A stretch of DNA of 64,000 nucleotides. It comes from Streptomyces violaceoruber. Lineage in GTDB: Bacteria; Actinomycetota; Actinomycetes; Streptomycetales; Streptomycetaceae. The stretch lies in contig JODI01000039.1 of NCBI GenBank assembly GCA_000720805.1, positions 1-64,000 on the forward strand, read 5' to 3'. The notes beneath the pieces were generated by a model that was given only the letters and a program-made list of their open reading frames with translations, was not told the DNA's origin and did no database searches. Shown piece after piece: positions 28,542 through 35,419 of the stretch; the first letter of the stretch is position 1, and each line of letters starts with the position of its first letter. A program made the position numbers and the translations under genes.

Positions 28542-29375
28542 TCAGACCCGGCGCCAGCGTGCCATCGCGAACGAGAACAGTCCGAAGAGGACGAACCCGG
28601 CGGCGACGCAGACCAGCAGCCACGGTCCGAGGGGTGTCTGGGCGAACGAGCGGAGCGTGTCGTCCAGCCCCTTCGCCTTGTCGGGTTCGTAGTCGACGGC
28701 GGCGCGCACCGCGAAGCCGCCGGCGGCGGCGAACACCGCGCCCCGGGCGACGCCGCCGCCCACCCCGGTCACGTCGACGAGCTTCCGGGTGCGCGGGGAC
28801 ATCTCCCCCAGCTTGAGCTTGTCGTGGTACTTGCGCAGCAGCGCGCGTGCGGCGATCCACACGCCGGCCACGACGATCCCGGCGCCGGCCGCGCCCACGA
28901 GCCACTGGCCGGCGGGCGCCTCCAGGGCCCGGGCGGTGACGTCCTTGGACTGCTTGTCGCTGGATCCGCTGCCGCCGGAGCCCGCCGCGAAGGACAGCAC
29001 CGAGTAGGCGACGAACGAGTAGAAGACCAGGCGCACCCCCGACAGCAGGCGTTTGCTCGCTTTACGGCCGTCGGGTCCCGCCGAGCCGAACAGGACCTCG
29101 GACAGCCGCCACAGGGCCATGCCGACCAGGCCGATGCCGAGCGCCCACAGCAGGACGGCGCCGAAGGGTTTCTCCGCGAGTTCGGCGAGGGCTCCGCCGC
29201 GGTCCGCCTGCTGCTTGCTGTCGTGGAAGGCGATCTGCAGTGCCAGGACACCCACCAGCAGATAGATGACGCCTCGCGCCGTCAGTCCTGCCCGTGCGGC
29301 GCCTGCGACCGCCGATCCCCTCGCCATCCGGCGGGCCTGCATCCGGCCGGGACTTGCCGTGGCACTCGTGTTCAT
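28542..29375 (-). CDS. DUF1206 membrane protein
   Basis: 277 residues from ATG 29375, with AGGAGGT upstream on the minus strand. Three copies of a two-helix unit are recognisable: LTARGVIYLLVGVLALQIAF / LLWALGIGLVGMALWRLSE, GVRLVFYSFVAYSVLSFAAG / AAGAGIVVAGVWIAARALL, and VARGAVFAAAGGFAVRAAV / PWLLVCVAAGFVLFGLFSF, six transmembrane helices in all. This threefold layout is that of DUF1206. Function unknown. It lies 29 bp upstream of the acidic hypothetical gene and downstream of the ANTAR-GAF gene. Confidence 0.9.
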   Translation of the reverse strand: MNTSATASPGRMQARRMARGSAVAGAARAGLTARGVIYLLVGVLALQIAFHDSKQQADRGGALAELAEKPFGAVLLWALGIGLVGMALWRLSEVLFGSAGPDGRKASKRLLSGVRLVFYSFVAYSVLSFAAGSGGSGSSDKQSKDVTARALEAPAGQWLVGAAGAGIVVAGVWIAARALLRKYHDKLKLGEMSPRTRKLVDVTGVGGGVARGAVFAAAGGFAVRAAVDYEPDKAKGLDDTLRSFAQTPLGPWLLVCVAAGFVLFGLFSFAMARWRRV

Positions 29376-29465
29376 GTCGACCTCCTGGAATCGGGGATGC
29401 CCCGGCCGGAGCCGGACACACCCGGCGCGGACGGTGGTGTTCGACGGCGGGCCGCGTGCGCGGGC

Positions 29466-30323
29466 TCACGACCGTCGCATCCTCAGACCGCGCAGGGTGC
29501 GGCCGAGGCCGTGCAGGTGTTCCAGGGCGTCCAGGACCACCGTGTGCTCATGCCAGGCAAGCCATCGTCCGGTCTCGGTACCGAGCCGGTCGAGGGCCTT
29601 GAGCTGGGCGTTCGTCAGTCCGGACACGGTGTGGGCCAGATGGGCCGAGACCATGCCGACGCACCGTCCGGACGCCGTCGTCAGCGGGACGCTGTGACAG
29701 GCCCGGCTGCCCGCCGCGAGAATCGCCGCCCGGGCCGGTTCGGTGAAGACCGGGTCCGTCTCCACGTCACGGACGGTGACCTGGGCGAGCTCCCGGACGG
29801 CCTGCGCGCAGGCGGTGCCCTGCTCCCCCACGTGGCCGAAGAACTCGACGAAGTCCGCGGTCAGACCGGTGTGCTTCTCGATGCGCAGGCCGCCGTGCTC
29901 GAGGTCGGGCACCTGCACGTTGCCCATGTCGGTGCCGGTCACGTCGAGCGTCCGGCTCAGCAGGGCTCCGAGTACGGCGCCACGGTGACGGCCCCCCGGC
30001 CCGGCTCCCGGCGCGAAGCTCACGGCGGGCTCCGGTTGGCGGGCCCGGGACGGGAACCACAGGGTGGCCCGCGGGTCCGGGCGCGGGGCGCTCAGCAGGG
30101 CCTCGGCCAGGGTGCGCATCTTGACGTTGGACCGTTGGGACGACCGCTGCAGCAGGGCGAACGCGCTCTCGGCGTCGGGCAGCGCGTACCGCTCCCGCAG
30201 CATGCCCTGGGCCTGCGCGATGAGTGGACGGGAGCGGACCCGGGCGCGCAGATCGCGCACCTCGGCCCGCAACCGCTCCAGTTCCTCCCGCTCCGTGCCG
30301 TCGTCGTCGCCGACGACGTTCAT
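29466..30323 (-). CDS. ANTAR-GAF regulatory protein
   Basis: 285 residues from ATG 30323. An N-terminal coiled coil (EELERLRAEVRDLRARV) leads into an ANTAR-like helix bundle (RPLIAQAQGMLRERYALPD, ESAFALLQRSSQRSNVKMRT, about residues 30-80). The C-terminal two thirds look like a GAF domain (LDVTGTDMGNVQVPDLEHG, DFVEFFGHVGEQGTACAQAV, HSVPLTTASGRCVGMVSAHL). ANTAR proteins bind two-hairpin RNA and prevent transcription termination; GAF would supply the signal. Unlike most such proteins the ANTAR part is N-terminal. It lies ten bases downstream of the DUF5133 gene and is likely cotranscribed. Confidence 0.82.
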   Translation of the reverse strand: MNVVGDDDGTEREELERLRAEVRDLRARVRSRPLIAQAQGMLRERYALPDAESAFALLQRSSQRSNVKMRTLAEALLSAPRPDPRATLWFPSRARQPEPAVSFAPGAGPGGRHRGAVLGALLSRTLDVTGTDMGNVQVPDLEHGGLRIEKHTGLTADFVEFFGHVGEQGTACAQAVRELAQVTVRDVETDPVFTEPARAAILAAGSRACHSVPLTTASGRCVGMVSAHLAHTVSGLTNAQLKALDRLGTETGRWLAWHEHTVVLDALEHLHGLGRTLRGLRMRRS

Positions 30324-30333
30324 CCGCGTGCCG

Positions 30334-30558
30334 TCACTCGGGCACCTGCGCGACTTCGTGCTCCGGGACGGCCTCCAGCAGCCGGTGGGCGGCCTCCAGG
30401 GCCAGCCTCACATCGCGCGTCCCGGTCGACACGCACAGCGTGTAGGCGAGGTCGCGGGCCCGCGGACCGGGTCCGCCCGCACCGGCGGCCTCCTCGGCGG
30501 CCAGCGCCTCGTACTCGTCGACGAGTCCGCGCAGGAACGCGGGGTGAGGGATCAGCAT
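30334..30558 (-). CDS. DUF5133-family small protein
   Basis: 74 residues from ATG 30558. The pattern MLIPHPAFLRGLVDEYEAL, then ARDLAYTLCVSTGTRDVRLA and LEAAHRLLEA, is that of DUF5133, a short actinobacterial protein of unknown function often placed beside ANTAR genes. It is cytoplasmic and helical, with one cysteine. It is 33 bp downstream of the sigma factor stop and ten bases upstream of the ANTAR-GAF gene, so the three probably form one transcript. Confidence 0.85.
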   Translation of the reverse strand: MLIPHPAFLRGLVDEYEALAAEEAAGAGGPGPRARDLAYTLCVSTGTRDVRLALEAAHRLLEAVPEHEVAQVPE

Positions 30559-30591
30559 CCGTCCTGTTCCTCCTTCACCTCAGGCTTCAAC

Positions 30592-31452
30592 TCAGGCCAC
30601 CCGCCCGCCCGGGCCGCGGCCGTTCGCCCGCTGTCCCATCACCTCGGCGCGCACCCGGGCGCAGCTGCGGCTGATGAGGCGGGAGACGTGCATCTGGGAG
30701 ATGCCGAGTTGGTCGGCGATGCGGCTTTGGGTCATGTCCTCGAAGAAGCGCATGTAGAGGATGGCGCGCTCCCGCTCGGGCAGCCGGCGCAGGCCCTCCT
30801 TGGCGGACTCGCGGTCGACGACCGTGTCGTACGAGCTGTCCGAGGCGCCCAGCGTGTCCACGAGGCTGTAGCCGTCGTCACCGGCCGAGAGTTCGGCGTC
30901 CAGCGACAGGGTGCTGAAGCTTTCGAGGGCCTCCATCCCGGCGGCGACCTCGTCCTCGGTGAGCCCGGTGTGGGCGGCGATGTCGGCCGCCGAGGGCTCG
31001 GGGGAGCCGGGGCTCTGGGTCAGTTCACGGCGGGCCACACGCACCTTGTTGCGCAGTTCCTGCACCCGGCGGGGCACGCGCAGCGCCCACATCCGGTCCC
31101 GGAAGTGCCGCTTGACCTCACCGGTGATGGTGGGCACGGCGTAACTCTCGAAGGCGCCGCGTTCGGGTTCGAACCGGTCGATCGCCTTCACCAGTCCCAG
31201 CGCCGCCACCTGCCGGAGGTCCTCGACGGACTCGCCGCGGTCACGGAAGCGGCCGGCGATCCGGTGGGCCATGGGCAGCCAGGCGGTGACGAGTTCGTCG
31301 CGGACGGCGTCCCGCTCGGGACCGTCCTCCAGCTCGGCCATACGGGCGAAGAGGGCCGCGGTGTCGGGAGCGTCGTCGTGACGACGTCGGTTGTTCGAGG
31401 ACGTCTGCTGACCGGGCGTACCGGGACGGCTTGTCGACATATCGATGAGCAT
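30592..31452 (-). CDS. SigB/SigF-type RNA polymerase sigma factor
   Basis: 286 residues from ATG 31452 (CAGGAG upstream); ATG 31440 is an alternative. Region 2 is evident (AHRIAGRFRDRGESVEDLRQ, VAALGLVKAIDRFEPERGAF, GEVKRHFRDRMWALRVPRR), then region 3 (SAADIAAHTGLTEDEVAAG) and region 4 with its helix-turn-helix (MTQSRIADQLGISQMHVSRL). This is the group 3 SigB/F/G family controlled by partner switching. The order, with an RsbW-like ATPase gene directly upstream, recalls the sigM locus of S. coelicolor, but with nine or so paralogues in that species the exact orthologue cannot be fixed here. Confidence 0.92.
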   Translation of the reverse strand: MLIDMSTSRPGTPGQQTSSNNRRRHDDAPDTAALFARMAELEDGPERDAVRDELVTAWLPMAHRIAGRFRDRGESVEDLRQVAALGLVKAIDRFEPERGAFESYAVPTITGEVKRHFRDRMWALRVPRRVQELRNKVRVARRELTQSPGSPEPSAADIAAHTGLTEDEVAAGMEALESFSTLSLDAELSAGDDGYSLVDTLGASDSSYDTVVDRESAKEGLRRLPERERAILYMRFFEDMTQSRIADQLGISQMHVSRLISRSCARVRAEVMGQRANGRGPGGRVA

Positions 31453-31591
31453 GCGGAATCGCTCCTGAGCGGTCGGTTCAGGGAATTACCGCGGGAAGGT
31501 CGCTGCCCGGATGACCTGGAAGAGGCCCCGGAGCAGCCACACCGCTCCCGCTGGCGCGCCTCCGGTCCGAAGCACGAAACTGCGTCTGCCC

Positions 31592-31607
31592 TGCCCCCCT
31601 GGGGGCA
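31592..31607 (-). terminator. Hairpin between anti-sigma and sigma genes
   Basis: TGCCCCC-CT-GGGGGCA is a 7-bp perfect stem 22 bp past the ATPase stop on the minus strand. It may terminate or attenuate transcription between the ATPase and sigma genes. GTTT and GGGCAG, about fifteen bases apart, overlap it in the minus direction and faintly resemble a SigB-type promoter. Confidence 0.35.
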
Positions 31608-31628
31608 AACTCGGATTCCGAAAACTCT

Positions 31629-32072
31629 TCAGGACAGGGGCACCATGGCGGTGATGCACTTACCGCCGGACGGCAGGTCGGTCACCCGGATGTCGTGGGC
31701 CAGCCTGCAGACGATGGGCCAGCCGTGGCCGCCGATCCGGCGCCGGCCCCGCCGGTCCACCGGCGGGGCGACGACCGGTACGTCGTCACTGCGGTCGCAC
31801 ACCGACACGCGGACGTCGGGTCCCACGACGTCGACGTGGAAGTCGGTGATGCCACCGCCGTGCAGGATGGCGTTGGTGGTGAGTTCCGATGTGACGAGCA
31901 GGGCGTCGGAGAGGGCGTCCGCGTCGCACCGTGTGCGGGTGGCACGGCAGCGTTCGGTCACGGCCCGCTCCACGGCCCTGCGCGCCTCGGCCGGTTTGCA
32001 CGGCCCGGCATGACCGCGCCGGTCGGCGGCGAACGGCTCGAGGACGATTTCGGTCCTGTGCTGGTCGCACAT
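31629..32072 (-). CDS. RsbW-like anti-sigma factor ATPase
   Basis: 147 residues from ATG 32072, with GGGAG eight bases upstream; the frame is open to 32291 and ATG 32195 is an alternative. HATPase_c_2 motifs: LLVTSELTTNAILHGGG (N-box), VSVCDRSDDVPVV (G1 region) and GRRRIGGHGWPIVCRLA (lid). Placed immediately upstream of the SigB-type sigma gene in the same direction, it is the best candidate for the cognate anti-sigma factor. As in several streptomycete paralogues the G1 motif lacks the standard DxGxG, so kinase activity is uncertain while sigma binding may remain. Confidence 0.85.
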   Translation of the reverse strand: MCDQHRTEIVLEPFAADRRGHAGPCKPAEARRAVERAVTERCRATRTRCDADALSDALLVTSELTTNAILHGGGITDFHVDVVGPDVRVSVCDRSDDVPVVAPPVDRRGRRRIGGHGWPIVCRLAHDIRVTDLPSGGKCITAMVPLS

Positions 32073-32321
32073 CCCTGTGACTCCCTGATCGCTGAAAGAA
32101 GAGGCGGCCCGTTGCGGCGACGTCCGCGACCGTCCCGTCCGGCGCGCGGGCGCCTGGGTTCCCGGCGGCTCTGACCGCACCGCCGCAGTTGTCATGCACC
32201 CCCGCTGCGCGGGCCCTGTGCAGGTCTCTCTCTTTCGGCTGACCTCTCCCCGGCATACCAAACCCCTCCTTCCGGGCGTGAAACGGGCCATCGTGGCGCG
32301 CTGAGCGGGTACGCGGATGCC

Positions 32322-32546
32322 ATGACCGATGTGGTGGACTCAGACGAACTGCTGCGGCGCATCCAGCGCGCCCGGGCCTGCGCGGAAGAGGAGGAGCGGG
32401 CCTGGAGGACCCGGCGCGAGACCCTCCGGCAGACCGATCCGGACGGGGCGCGTGACGCGGAGGTGCGCAGCGTGGCCTACGAGAGTGTGCTCAGGGTGCT
32501 GGACGAGATCGTGACACCCGGCAAGCACGGTACGGAGGAGGCGTGA
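32322..32546 (+). CDS. Small charged hypothetical protein
   Basis: 74 residues from ATG 32322. It is very rich in Glu, Arg and Asp and predicted to be one long helix or coiled coil (LLRRIQRARACAEEEERAWR, EVRSVAYESVLRVLDEIV). No family recognised. The ribosome site is weak. A GGGTAC hexamer at 32307-32312, ten bases before the start, resembles a SigB-type -10, which would give a very short leader; the matching -35 is poor. It is divergent from the anti-sigma gene. Confidence 0.65.
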   Translation: MTDVVDSDELLRRIQRARACAEEEERAWRTRRETLRQTDPDGARDAEVRSVAYESVLRVLDEIVTPGKHGTEEA

Positions 32547-32651
32547 GAAACGGTGGACGGCGTGGTCACACGGGCTGACTGAACGGCTGTCGCCCGGGCC
32601 GTCACCCGCGCGGACTGATTGGCGCCCGCGGCGGGCGGGCACCCGCGCTCC

Positions 32652-34127
32652 ATGACTGACCACACCCGCGCACCCGTTCTGGAAGCACTGGCCGACTATC
32701 ACCGCGAGGGACGGCTGACGTTCGCGCCGCCGGGTCACAAGCAGGCCCGGGGCGCGGATCCCGCGGTGCGGGAGGTGCTCGGGGACGCGGTCTTCCTCGG
32801 TGACGTGCTGGCCTCGGGCGGGCTCGACGACCGGCTCACCCGAGGCCGGGTACTGGAACGCGCCGAGGAGCTGATGGCCGACGCCGTCCACGCGAAGACC
32901 ACGTTCTTCACCACGTGCGGCAGTTCCCTGTCCGTCAAGGCGGCGATGCTGGCCGTCGCCGGGCCGCACGAGAAGCTGCTGATCGGTCGGGACGCCCACA
33001 AGTCCGTCGTGTCGGGACTGATCCTGGCCGGGATCGAGCCTGTCTGGGTGGAGCCGCGGTGGGACGCCGAGCGGCATCTGGCGCATCCGCCGTCCGCCGC
33101 CGAGTTCGACGCCGCCTTCGACTCCCATCCCGATGCCAAGGGCGCGCTGATCACCAGCCCGACCCCGTACGGTGCCTGCGCGGACCTGCGGGCGGTCGCC
33201 GAGGTGTGTCACCGCCGCTCGGTTCCGCTCATCGTGGACGAGGCCTGGGGCGCCCATCTGCCCTTCCACCCGGATCTGCCGTCCTGGGCGATGGACGCCG
33301 GCGCCGACATCTGCGTCACCAGCATCCACAAGATGGGCAGCGGTCTGGAGCAGGGTTCCGTCTTCCATCTGCAAGGCGATCTGGTCCCGGCCGAGCTGTT
33401 GCGGATGCGGGCCGACCTGCTGGGCACCACCAGCCCGTCGGTGCTGCTGTACGCGGGGCTCGACGGCTGGCGGCGCCAGATGGCGCTGCACGGCGAGGAG
33501 CTCATGGGCGGCGCGCTGGAGCTGGCCGCCGAGGTCCGGGCCGCCGTCGAGGAGATCGACGGGATGCACGTCAACGACCGGGACGATTTCTGCGGTGCGG
33601 GGCAGGCCGACGACTTCGACCCGCTGCCCGGGGTCATCGACGTCGAGGCGCTCGGGATCTCCGGGTACCAGGCGGCCGACTGGCTGCGCGAGCGGCAGGG
33701 CATCGACGCGCACCTGAACGACCACCGCCGCATCGGCATGCAGATCACCCACGCCGACGACCACGAGACGACCGGCCAACTGCTCAGGGCGCTGAAGGAG
33801 CTGGCGCAGGCCGCGCCCGACCTGCCCCCGGCGCCGCGGGTGGAGGTACCGTCGCCGGGTGAGCTGCGGATGCCCCAGGCCCTGCTGCCCCGGGACGCCT
33901 TCTTCGGGCCCGCCGAGAACGTGCCGCTCTCCGAGGCCGCCGGCCGGGTCTCCGCGGAGATGATCACGCCGTATCCACCCGGCATCCCGGCCGTCCTGCC
34001 CGGCGAACGACTGACCGAGCCGGTACTGCGGTACCTGCGCACCGGACGGGACTCGGGGATGAACCTTCCCGACGCCACCGACTCCGAGCTGGAGACGATC
34101 AGGGTGGCGCCCCGGGACGCCGAGTGA
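32652..34127 (+). CDS. PLP-dependent Orn/Lys/Arg decarboxylase family protein
   Basis: 491 residues from ATG 32652. Fold type I decarboxylase features: FAPPGHKQARGADPAV at the N-terminus, FFTTCGSSLSVKAAMLAVAG, LIGRDAHKSVVSGLILAG, the cofactor-binding LIVDEAWGAHLPFH and the Schiff-base segment TSIHKMGSGLEQGS with Lys227. The C-terminal domain ends with ISAEMITPYPPGIPAVLPGE-like sequence (here VSAEMITPYPPGIPAVLPGE), characteristic of the family. It decarboxylates a basic amino acid to a polyamine precursor; which one cannot be told. A GC-rich dyad (GCCCGC GGCGGGC near 32622-32638) lies just before the start. Downstream are a perfect 16-bp palindrome and a candidate small RNA. Confidence 0.9.
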   Translation: MTDHTRAPVLEALADYHREGRLTFAPPGHKQARGADPAVREVLGDAVFLGDVLASGGLDDRLTRGRVLERAEELMADAVHAKTTFFTTCGSSLSVKAAMLAVAGPHEKLLIGRDAHKSVVSGLILAGIEPVWVEPRWDAERHLAHPPSAAEFDAAFDSHPDAKGALITSPTPYGACADLRAVAEVCHRRSVPLIVDEAWGAHLPFHPDLPSWAMDAGADICVTSIHKMGSGLEQGSVFHLQGDLVPAELLRMRADLLGTTSPSVLLYAGLDGWRRQMALHGEELMGGALELAAEVRAAVEEIDGMHVNDRDDFCGAGQADDFDPLPGVIDVEALGISGYQAADWLRERQGIDAHLNDHRRIGMQITHADDHETTGQLLRALKELAQAAPDLPPAPRVEVPSPGELRMPQALLPRDAFFGPAENVPLSEAAGRVSAEMITPYPPGIPAVLPGERLTEPVLRYLRTGRDSGMNLPDATDSELETIRVAPRDAE

Positions 34128-34140
34128 GGAGCGAGTGAAA

Positions 34141-34156
34141 CGGGTCACGTGACCCG
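34141..34156 (+). promoter_or_regulatory. Perfect 16-bp palindrome CGGGTCACGTGACCCG
   Basis: The sixteen bases are exactly self-complementary around CACGTG. It lies 14 bp after the decarboxylase stop and just upstream of a promoter-like pair for the downstream small RNA (-35 TTCACG 34165-34170, -10 TAGCGT 34189-34194). A homodimeric regulator site is the likely meaning. Confidence 0.5.
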
Positions 34157-34164
34157 GATTCGGC

Positions 34165-34194
34165 TTCACGCCACCGCCCTCGATGGTTTAGCGT
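34165..34194 (+). promoter_or_regulatory. Candidate vegetative promoter for the small RNA
   Basis: TTCACG and TAGCGT are separated by 18 bases, resembling the HrdB-type consensus TTGACR-N17/18-TANNNT. The predicted transcription start is near 34201, about 90 bases before a strong intrinsic terminator, and no open frame of note starts in between. Confidence 0.5.
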
Positions 34195-34200
34195 TCATGC

Positions 34201-34290
34201 ATACGTGGCCACGGAGTCGACGACCCCAGTCCTCCGTGCGCCACCACCTACTGCCCTGGCTGGCCTCCCCCGTCCAGCCAGGGCTTTTTT
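34201..34290 (+). ncRNA. Candidate ~90-nt small RNA with two C-rich-loop hairpins
   Basis: Between the promoter-like pair and the terminator lies a non-coding stretch with two hairpins. The first pairs CACGGAG (34210-34216) with CTCCGTG (34232-34238) and has CCCC in its loop. A linker with CACCACCTACT follows. The second, 34253-34284, is an 11-bp perfect stem with CCTCCCCCGT in the loop, followed by six T. Two hairpins with cytosine-rich loops, the second being the terminator, is the architecture of the actinobacterial 6C RNA; the C runs here are four and five, shorter than the six of the defined family, so it may be a relative or an unrelated RNA. No tRNA features are present. Confidence 0.5.
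34253..34290 (+). terminator. Strong rho-independent terminator
   Basis: GCCCTGGCTGG (34253-34263) pairs perfectly with CCAGCCAGGGC (34274-34284), a 10-base loop between, followed by TTTTTT (34285-34290). Such a T run is unusual in this G+C-rich DNA. It ends the candidate small RNA and would also end read-through from the decarboxylase gene. Confidence 0.9.
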
Positions 34291-34953
34291 CTGCCCTCGG
34301 CCGGACGGGGAGAGCGGAAGACCCGGTGTCGGAGGACGCGGTGACCGCCGCCGGGCCACGGTGAGAGCGTTCTCGCCGATGTCCGTCCCTGCGCTGTGCA
34401 GGCGCTGCGTTGCCCCATGGCCTGCGAGGCATCGGCGTCCTGCCCGAGGGCGCTCGGAGCCGTTTTCCACGCACGGACCCGCCGCGCCCTTGCACTCTGA
34501 CCCACCACGCCCTTCCGCCGGTGCCCCATCGCGGTGGCCGGTCCCCTGGGCCCGGTCAGGCTGATCCTGCGGCGTATGTCGCTGCGCCCTCCCGTCCCCG
34601 CGATCCCCGGGGCCTGAGGCACGGGCCCGGCACCCCCACCGGTCGGCGGCGGTACGACGCGGCACGCGGCCGGGCTGTCGGCGTGCCTGCTCGTGCCGGG
34701 CTGCACGGCGGCGGTACGACGCGGCACGCGGCCGGGCTGTCGGCGTGCCTGCTCGTGCCGGCCTGCGGCGCCCTGGTCCTCGTACCGCCACCGTGGGCCC
34801 TGTGCGCGGCCGTCCCGCCCGAGCCGCAGCCCCCCCCCGCCGGGAAATTCCGAGACCGATTCTCGTCCCCGCCGAGGTGCCCCCGGCGCCGCCAGCCGCT
34901 GAAATGGGCGTAGGGAAGAACCGGAATCCGTCGCCGGCGAGGAGCCCCGTGTC
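34291..34953 (+). other. Long non-coding spacer containing a tandem duplication
   Basis: About 660 bp without a credible gene; open frames in it are low-complexity Arg/Pro/Gly strings on both strands with no ribosome site. Its main content is a tandem 56-bp duplication at 34644-34761, listed separately. The end of the stretch must hold the promoter for the cyclic-nucleotide-fold gene; I see no confident -10/-35 pair. Confidence 0.5.
34644..34761 (+). repeat. Tandem direct repeat, 56 identical bases with 62-bp period
   Basis: Bases 34644-34699 are repeated exactly at 34706-34761, beginning CGGCGGCGGTACGACGCGGC and ending CTCGTGCCGG, with six bases between copies. The period is not a multiple of three, which argues against a coding role. 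A recent duplication is implied by the identity. Confidence 0.9.
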
Positions 34954-35409
34954 ATGACCAAAGCGATCAAACTGCTGCCCGCCCTTCCGCCTCCGCAGCG
35001 CGGGCGTCTGATGGGACTGGCCCGGGAGGTGTCGTTCGCCGAGGACACCCGGATCTTCGAGGCGGGCGGCACGGCCGACCGGTTCTGGGTCATCCGTTCC
35101 GGCGCGGTGTCGCTGACCCAGCAGGTGACGTCCCATCAGCGGGTGACCGTGGCCGGCCTCGGCGCGGGCGACCTGCTCGGCTGGTCGTGGCTGTTCCCGC
35201 CGTACCGGTGGGACTTCGGCGCGGAGGCCTTCAGCCCGGTGCGCGCCTACGAGTTCGACGCGGCCTCGGTGCTCAGGCTGTGCGAGGAGGAGCCGCAGCT
35301 GGGGGTGATCCTGGTACGCACGGTGGCCGAGATCCTCGCGCACCGGCTGGAGACGACCCGGGGCAAGCTGCTGGAGCAGTACACGACGCGCCGGCGCGGC
35401 ACCCTGTAG
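34954..35409 (+). CDS. Stand-alone cyclic-nucleotide-binding-fold protein
   Basis: 151 residues from ATG 34954, with GAGGAG upstream. The sequence is a cNMP-binding beta-roll: LPPPQRGRLMGLAREVSFAE, RIFEAGGTADRFWVIRSGAV, TVAGLGAGDLLGWSWLFPPY, then FSPVRAYEFDAASVLRLCEE. There is no helix-turn-helix, so it is not a full Crp/Fnr regulator; the C-terminal helix (LAHRLETTRGKLLEQYTTRR) could mediate dimers. The phosphate-binding cassette lacks the usual Arg-Ser-Ala, so cAMP binding is doubtful. Similar small proteins are seen near universal-stress and redox genes in streptomycetes. It is convergent with an MFS gene ten bases away. Confidence 0.82.
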   Translation: MTKAIKLLPALPPPQRGRLMGLAREVSFAEDTRIFEAGGTADRFWVIRSGAVSLTQQVTSHQRVTVAGLGAGDLLGWSWLFPPYRWDFGAEAFSPVRAYEFDAASVLRLCEEEPQLGVILVRTVAEILAHRLETTRGKLLEQYTTRRRGTL

Positions 35410-35419
35410 GGCACCGGCC

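Noticed and set aside
34410..34913. Plus- and minus-strand open frames over the 34.3-35.0 kb spacer
   Set aside because: Arg/Pro/Gly-rich products crossed by an out-of-phase 62-bp repeat, without ribosome sites; treated as non-coding.
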